From SZAS-79 sp031376265 (GTDB taxonomy: Bacteria; Pseudomonadota; Gammaproteobacteria; Burkholderiales; SG8-39), in NCBI GenBank assembly GCA_031376265.1, contig JANMDK010000367.1:1-11383 (forward strand): DNA of 11,383 nt, written 5' to 3'. A program made the position numbers and the translations under genes. The notes beneath the pieces are model-generated. The model did no database searches. It worked only from the letters and a program-made list of their open reading frames with translations, and was not told where the DNA came from. This document shows positions 7,436-11,383 of this stretch, piece by piece (the stretch's first letter is position 1; each line of letters begins with the position of its first letter).

Positions 7436-8653
7436 ATGAAGTTCTACATCGTCGACGACGATCCCGACATCCTCATGATCCTGCGCCGGCTGCTCGAGAA
7501 AGCCGGCCATGCCGTCACGTCGAGCGAGTCGAGCATCCAGGCGCTCAAGGAAATCCCCGGCGTGCGCCCGGACTGCGTGCTGACCGACCTCATGATGCCG
7601 GAGATGGACGGCTTCGAGCTCTGCCGCGAGCTGCGCCGCCGCCCCGAACTCGCCGCGATGAAGATCATCGTGCTGTCGGCCAAGTCGTACGACTTCGACC
7701 GGCGCCGCGCGAGGGAACTGGGCGCCGACGGCTACATCGTCAAGCCGATCGTCGCCGAAACGCTGCTCTCATCGATCGACGAATTCGTCTCCGAAAAAAT
7801 CGCGGTCACCTACTGGGGCGTGCACGGCACGCTGCCGGTGCCAGGTCCGGGCACGCTGAGGCGCGGCGGCAACACGCCGTGCGTGACGATGGAGATCGGC
7901 GGCGAGCCGCTCTACATCTTCGACTGCGGCTCGGGCATCAAGCAGCTCTCCGACCGGATCATGGCCTCGAAGCAGCAGCGCTTCTCGGCGCGCATCTTCA
8001 TCTCGCACACGCACTGGGACCACATCAACACGGTGCCTTTCTTCGCGCCGCTGTATGTGCGCGGCAACCAGGTCGAGATCTACGGCCCCTACCAGGGCGA
8101 CCTCACGATCGCCCGCGCGATTGCCGCGCAGATGGAGGGCGTGTACTTCCCGGTGACGATCCGCGAATTCGGCGCGCACCTCGTTTTCCGCGATCTGCGC
8201 GAGGAAACGCTCGACTTTGGCCTGGTCAAGATCGACACGATGCTGCTCAAGCACCCCGGCTCGTGCCTCGGCTACCGCGTCCGCTGCCACGGTCGCACGG
8301 CCTGCTACATCACGGATAACGAGCTCTACCTGCCGAGCGACCCGCGCCGCGACCAGCGCTACCTCGACCGGCTGGTCGAATTCGTGCGCGGGGCGGACGT
8401 GTTGATCACCGACACCACCTACCGCGACCACGAATACCCGTCGAAGGTCGACTGGGGCCATTCCTGCGTCAGCGAAGTGGCCGACCTCGCGGTGCGCGCG
8501 CAGGTCAAGCGCCTGCACCTCTTCCACCACGATCCCGACCAGAACGACGAGGACATCGACCGCAAGCTCGACGAGATGCGCGTCCACGTTTCCCGTCTCG
8601 GCGGCAACGTCGAATGCGACGCCCCGGCGGAAAAATCGAAGCTGGTCCTTTAA
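7436..8653 (+). CDS. Response regulator receiver domain fused to metallo-beta-lactamase-fold hydrolase
   Basis: A 405-residue cytoplasmic protein with no signal peptide. Residues 1-118 form a CheY-like receiver with all key residues: acidic pair Asp7/Asp8, phosphoacceptor Asp51 in LTDLMMPEMDG, Ser81 and Lys103 in the KP motif. With almost no linker, residues 122-405 form an MBL-fold enzyme opening WGVHGTLPVPGPGTLRRGGN, a form close to the stand-alone WGVRGS-type, RNase Z/phosphodiesterase-like clade. Metal ligands appear intact: HTHWDH (191-196), His273 in LKHPGSCLGYR, Asp294 in ITDN, and His364 or His365 in LFHHDP. WGHS (340-343) matches the RNase Z-type His motif. There is no DNA-binding domain, so the output is probably enzymatic and gated by phosphorylation. 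The substrate is unknown (phosphodiester or cyclic nucleotide possible). It lies 33 bp after the reductase gene, with a GAGAAG-type ribosome site. No histidine kinase is visible. Confidence 0.9.
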   Translation: MKFYIVDDDPDILMILRRLLEKAGHAVTSSESSIQALKEIPGVRPDCVLTDLMMPEMDGFELCRELRRRPELAAMKIIVLSAKSYDFDRRRARELGADGYIVKPIVAETLLSSIDEFVSEKIAVTYWGVHGTLPVPGPGTLRRGGNTPCVTMEIGGEPLYIFDCGSGIKQLSDRIMASKQQRFSARIFISHTHWDHINTVPFFAPLYVRGNQVEIYGPYQGDLTIARAIAAQMEGVYFPVTIREFGAHLVFRDLREETLDFGLVKIDTMLLKHPGSCLGYRVRCHGRTACYITDNELYLPSDPRRDQRYLDRLVEFVRGADVLITDTTYRDHEYPSKVDWGHSCVSEVADLAVRAQVKRLHLFHHDPDQNDEDIDRKLDEMRVHVSRLGGNVECDAPAEKSKLVL

Positions 8654-8728
8654 ATGGGGTCAGAGTCGATTTTCCATGGAAATCGTTAGCACCTTGGGGC
8701 GTGTCGTTAAACTCGACTCTGACCCCAT
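8654..8728. repeat. 75-bp inverted-repeat element (MITE/REP-like)
   Basis: The perfect 16-bp arms ATGGGGTCAGAGTCGA (8654-8669) and their reverse complement (8713-8728) flank a 43-bp core. The core contains the palindrome TTTCCATGGAAA (8671-8682). The element begins one base after the TAA of the receiver-hydrolase gene and ends four bases before the first zinc-knuckle cysteine codon of the CWC gene. It contains no transposase and shows no clear target duplication. From memory, motifs starting TGGGGTCAGAGTCG are scattered in many betaproteobacterial genomes and are often near IS200/REP-type tyrosine transposases; this is recall, not a search. The right arm followed by ATATTTT could also act as a transcription terminator. 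Confidence 0.8.
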
Positions 8729-8930
8729 ATTTTGCCCGCTGTGCGGGCAGCCGAACGGATGCGTGATGGAAAGCGCGACGCCGGGCGCGGCGTGCTGGTG
8801 CCAGTCGTCGGAGTTCAGCGAGGCGCTGCTGGCCCGGGTGCCGGAGGACGCCAAGCGCAAAGTCTGCATCTGCGCCAAGTGCGCGGCCGCAGCCGCAGCG
8901 GCTACTCCAGCTTCGCGCCGGAGTCCTTGA
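8676..8930 (+). CDS. Small cysteine-rich CWC-family protein with repeat-derived N-terminus
   Basis: The 84-residue product has eight cysteines (20, 23, 29, 40, 42, 64, 66, 69) in the pattern CPLCGQPNGC, CWC, CICAKC. This is the signature of the Cys_rich_CWC family, small probable metal-binding proteins of unknown role. The ATG at 8676 lies inside the inverted-repeat element, and residues 1-18 or so are encoded by it. Family members, as I recall them, have only about ten variable residues before CPLCG, so the native start was probably lost or replaced when the repeat landed. A TTG at 8694 is the only other in-frame start, and no clear Shine-Dalgarno is seen, so expression is uncertain. After Cys69 comes a low-complexity Ala-rich tail that overlaps the convergent Bug receptor gene by 29 bp. 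It may be a functional gene with a borrowed start or a decayed one. Confidence 0.65.
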   Translation: MEIVSTLGRVVKLDSDPIFCPLCGQPNGCVMESATPGAACWCQSSEFSEALLARVPEDAKRKVCICAKCAAAAAAATPASRRSP

Positions 8931-9873
8931 CGACTCTCGCCCAGCGGGTGATCTCGGTCTTCACGTGCGCGTCTAGCTGCGCGGGCGTCGAGCCGACGAT
9001 CTGGTAGCCGTAGCCTTCGATCCTCTCTTTCGCCGCCACGGCGTTCATCGCCTTGATGATCTCCGCGTTGAGTTTTTGCACAACGACCGGCGGCGTCGCC
9101 GCGGGCGCAAAGACGCCGTACCAGACTGAGATGTCGAAGCCCGGCACGCCGGACTCCGCAATGGTCGGCACCTGCGGCAGCACGTGCGAGCGCTTGGTGG
9201 TCGAGACGCCGATCGCGCGGAACTTGCCGCCCTGGATCTGCGCAAGCGACGACGACAGGCTGTCGAAGATCAGGTCGACTTCGCGTGCGAGGAGCGCCGT
9301 CACCGCCGGGCCGCTGCCTTTGTACGGCACGTGCGCAAGGTCCACGCCCACCACCGTCTTGAAGTACTCGACCGCAAGGTGGCTGGTGTTGCCGGCGCCC
9401 GCGGAAGCGTAGTTGAGCTTGCCGGGGCTGGCCTTGGCCGCGGCGATCAGCTCCTGGATCGACTGGATCGGCGACTGCGAGTTCACCACCACGACCAGCG
9501 GCAGCGTCGCCGCCAGCGTCACCGAGGCGAAATCCTTCACCGTGTCGTAAGGCAGCTTGGGCATCAGCGACGCGTTGATCGCATGCGCCGTGAGCAGCAT
9601 GACGATCGTATGGCCGTCGGACGGCGACTTGGCGGTGATGTCCGCGCCGATGGTCGAGCCGGCCCCAGGCTTGTAGTCGATGACGACCTGCTGGCCGATG
9701 TTCTTGCTCATCTCGAGCGCTATGGGCCGCGCGAGGATCTCCGAGCTGCCGCCGGGCGGGTAGGGCATGATGAAGCGGATCGGCTTGGTCGGGAAAGCCT
9801 GCGCGAGCGCGCTTGCCGAGACGAGCGAAATCGCGGCTGCAAACGCGGCAGCCAGTGTCCTGGTTCGATTCAT
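8902..9873 (-). CDS. Bug/TctC-family solute receptor (second copy)
   Basis: Periplasmic receptor of 323 residues. The signal peptide has Arg residues at 3 and 5, an Ala-rich core, and a likely cut after Ala-Leu-Ala (24) or Ala26. The mature protein starts FPTKPIRFIMPYPPGGSSE. Family marks are QQVVIDYKPGAGSTIGAD, LNYASAGAGNTSHLA, HVPYKGSGPAVTALLAREVD, VPTIAESGVPGFD and the ending WARVVKDSGAKLE. The frame remains open to 9957, but ATG at 9873 has GAGGAG upstream and the signal peptide begins there. It is clearly divergent from the first receptor (compare the ligand loops PFPAGGTTD and PYPPGGSSE), so it is a separate family member, not a recent duplicate. It follows the SDR gene by 22 bp and is probably co-transcribed. 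No TctAB partners are present; the ligand is unknown. Confidence 0.93.
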   Translation of the reverse strand: MNRTRTLAAAFAAAISLVSASALAQAFPTKPIRFIMPYPPGGSSEILARPIALEMSKNIGQQVVIDYKPGAGSTIGADITAKSPSDGHTIVMLLTAHAINASLMPKLPYDTVKDFASVTLAATLPLVVVVNSQSPIQSIQELIAAAKASPGKLNYASAGAGNTSHLAVEYFKTVVGVDLAHVPYKGSGPAVTALLAREVDLIFDSLSSSLAQIQGGKFRAIGVSTTKRSHVLPQVPTIAESGVPGFDISVWYGVFAPAATPPVVVQKLNAEIIKAMNAVAAKERIEGYGYQIVGSTPAQLDAHVKTEITRWARVVKDSGAKLE

Positions 9874-9895
9874 TTCAGTCTCCTCGTTTTTGTAG

Positions 9896-10663
9896 TTATT
9901 GGCGGCGCAGGCTCGGCAAGCCGATGCCCGCGGCGTCGAACCCGCCGTCCACCGCAAGCGCCTGCCCGTTCACGTAGCTCGCCGCGTCGCTGCACAGGAA
10001 CCACACCGCCGCCGCGATTTCTTCTTCGAGCCCGTAGCGGTTCAGCGGGATCGCGGCATGGTAGTCCGCGCGGATGTCGGGCGTATGCACCTGTTTCGCC
10101 ATCGCCGTGTCGACCGGGCCGGGGGCGACGAGGTTCACGCGGATGCCGACATTGCCCAATTCGGAAGCCTGCTGGCGCGTGAGATGCGCGAGCGCCGCCT
10201 TGCTGGTGCCGTAGGCGACGCGCAGCGTGCTCGCGCGCAGCCCGGAGATCGAGCCGATGTTCACGATCGAGCCGCCCGAGTTCTGCAGCATCACCGGCGC
10301 GCAGGCCTGCACGAAGAGGAAAGGGCCGGTGAGGTTGACCGCCAGCACGCGCTCCCATTCCTCGTGCGTCGTCTCGAGCAGCGGCTTGAAGACCGCGATG
10401 CCGGCATTGTTGACCAGCGCATCGATGCGCCCGAAGCGCGCCTTGACCTCGTCGACGGTCGCCTTGACCTGCCGCGGGTCGGAGACGTCGCATACGACGG
10501 CCATCGTCCCGTCGCCGAGGGTCGATTCGGCCCGCACGAGCTCGGTAGCGTCGATGTCCACCAGCGCCACCGCATAGCCTTGCTCGATGAATTTCTTCGC
10601 GATCGCAAGCCCGATGCCGCGCGCCGCGCCGGTTACGATGGCCACTTTCTGGTGTGCGCTCAT
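9896..10663 (-). CDS. Short-chain dehydrogenase/reductase (SDR)
   Basis: NAD(P)-dependent oxidoreductase of 255 residues, classical SDR length. The cofactor loop TGAARGIG is at 11-18, Asp36 at the end of the second strand favours NAD(H), Asp59-Val60 contacts adenine, and NNAG is at 85-88. The catalytic tetrad is Asn110, Ser138, Tyr151 and Lys155 (YGTSK). The PGPVDTAM stretch and the C-terminal YVNGQALAVDGGF are typical of the FabG-like group. The substrate is not predictable; the adjoining receptor suggests that it acts on the imported compound or a product of it (inference). The ATG at 10663 has GGTGGA about 11 bp upstream. It is 21 bp after the MATE gene and 22 bp before the receptor gene. 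Confidence 0.93.
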   Translation of the reverse strand: MSAHQKVAIVTGAARGIGLAIAKKFIEQGYAVALVDIDATELVRAESTLGDGTMAVVCDVSDPRQVKATVDEVKARFGRIDALVNNAGIAVFKPLLETTHEEWERVLAVNLTGPFLFVQACAPVMLQNSGGSIVNIGSISGLRASTLRVAYGTSKAALAHLTRQQASELGNVGIRVNLVAPGPVDTAMAKQVHTPDIRADYHAAIPLNRYGLEEEIAAAVWFLCSDAASYVNGQALAVDGGFDAAGIGLPSLRRQ

Positions 10664-10684
10664 GCGGGGATTATTCCACCGAAG

Positions 10685-11383
10685 CTAGCCCGCCGCTCTT
10701 GCCGCGGCAATCGCCCGCGGGCCGTCGACCCGGCTGACGCGCAGGAAGTACAGCGCGATGAGCAGGCTCCCGGTCATCATGCCGGCGATGGCGCCGATCC
10801 AGAAACCAGGCGCGCCGAGCGCCGGCCGCCCACCATGGCCGAAAGCCAGCGCATAGCCGCCGCCCAGGCCCAGCCCCCAGAGCGCAACGAGGTTGGCCAG
10901 CATCGGCACGAACGTGATCTTGTAGCCGCGCAGCGCGCTGACCGAGATCGCCGACATCGCATCGAAGAGGTGGTAGCAGGCCATGAAGCCCAGCAGCGTG
11001 GCCGCCACCGCATGCACCTGCATGTCCTTGGTGTAGAAGCCGGCGATCGTCTCGCGCCCGAACCAGACGAAAAGCCCGACGCAGCAGCCGATGGCGAGCC
11101 CGCCGCCGATGCCCAAGAGCCCGGTCAGGCGCGCGCGCCGCAGGTCGCCGGCGCCGATCGCCTGACCGACGAGCACGCCCACCGCGCTCGATAGCGCCAG
11201 GGGAATCATGTAGCAGAGCGCGGTGAAGTTCGCCGCGATCTGGTGGCTGCCCGAGGCCACCGTCCCCAGCCGCGCGATGAACAGCGCCATGAAAGTGAAC
11301 GAGGTCACGTCCACGAGGAAGGTGAAGCCGATAGGTAGCCCGATCTGCAAGAGGCGCACCTGCTCGCGCCAGTTCGGCCAGGA
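10685..11383 (-). CDS. MATE-family efflux transporter, C-terminal part (cut by window end)
   Basis: Inner-membrane cation-coupled multidrug/toxin exporter. Only the last 232 residues are visible; MATE proteins are usually about 450, so roughly half is missing. The reading frame runs through the window edge (Ser-Trp-Pro-Asn-Trp-Arg-Glu-Gln, then VRLLQIGLPIG), so the GTG at 11359 is an internal valine and not a start. About six hydrophobic segments follow. The stretches GSHQIAANFTALCYMIPLAL, SSAVGVLVGQAIGAGDLRRAR and DAMSAISVSALRGYK are characteristic of the second MATE repeat. The tail after the last segment is short and basic to Ala-rich. It is the most upstream visible gene of the minus-strand group with the SDR and Bug receptor. 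Confidence 0.92.
   Translation of the reverse strand, partial: SWPNWREQVRLLQIGLPIGFTFLVDVTSFTFMALFIARLGTVASGSHQIAANFTALCYMIPLALSSAVGVLVGQAIGAGDLRRARLTGLLGIGGGLAIGCCVGLFVWFGRETIAGFYTKDMQVHAVAATLLGFMACYHLFDAMSAISVSALRGYKITFVPMLANLVALWGLGLGGGYALAFGHGGRPALGAPGFWIGAIAGMMTGSLLIALYFLRVSRVDGPRAIAAARAAG

Noticed and set aside
7436..8653. Annotation of the receiver-hydrolase as a beta-lactam resistance gene
   Set aside because: It has no signal peptide and has a receiver domain, and its motifs match the RNase Z/phosphodiesterase-like branch rather than true class B beta-lactamases.
9874..9957. A 28-residue extension of the second Bug receptor
   Set aside because: The signal peptide starts at the ATG at 9873, which has a GAGGAG ribosome site. 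The extension would overlap the SDR gene end.
9899..11194. A 431-codon plus-strand open frame across the SDR and MATE genes
   Set aside because: It is antisense to two clear genes, has an Arg/Ala/Asp/His-rich composition and has no family resemblance.
11357..11359. GTG as the start of the MATE protein
   Set aside because: The frame stays open to the window edge and the upstream residues fit a MATE inter-domain linker. The visible part is only the C-terminal half.

Overview
The window is GC-rich, tightly packed bacterial DNA with gaps of mostly 0 to 35 bp. It looks like a betaproteobacterium, most likely Burkholderiales or a relative. The main reasons are two separate Bug/TctC-type periplasmic receptors with no membrane partners, a hallmark of that group, together with a liv-type ABC operon and an aromatic-pathway reductase. 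The species cannot be named from the sequence.

Region 1 (38-4697, minus strand) is a complete branched-chain amino acid/amide-type (HAAT) ABC importer transcribed in the order livG, livF, livH, livM, substrate-binding protein. The genes overlap or nearly touch: livG/livF share one base in a TAATG junction, livH/livM are 4 bp apart, and livM overlaps the binding-protein gene by 11 bp. The binding protein comes last and has a perfect Shine-Dalgarno lying inside the end of livM. Upstream on the same strand is a small VOC (glyoxalase/dioxygenase-fold) protein (4811-5281).

Region 2 (5282-8930, plus strand) starts at a 92-bp divergent intergenic region that holds a 15-bp palindrome. It continues with a Bug receptor, a maleylacetate-reductase-like Fe-ADH-family enzyme (TTG start, 1 bp after the receptor stop), and a response-regulator receiver domain fused to a complete metallo-beta-lactamase-fold hydrolase. 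Directly after that stop codon lies a 75-bp inverted-repeat element. Its interior supplies the apparent start codon and first 18 or so residues of a small eight-cysteine CWC-family protein.

Region 3 (8902-11383, minus strand) reads MATE efflux protein (cut by the window edge), SDR oxidoreductase, second Bug receptor, with 21-22 bp gaps. It converges on the CWC gene with a 29-bp overlap.

Taken together, the locus looks like uptake and partial catabolism of small organic or aromatic acids: an ABC importer, two solute receptors, maleylacetate reductase, SDR and VOC. No ring-cleavage enzyme or transcriptional regulator is visible, so the substrate is inference. The most unusual items are the receiver-hydrolase fusion and the mobile-looking repeat that has become the 5' end of the CWC gene. 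I found no rRNA, tRNA, CRISPR array, transposase or prophage gene. No gene-free stretch exceeds about 115 bp.
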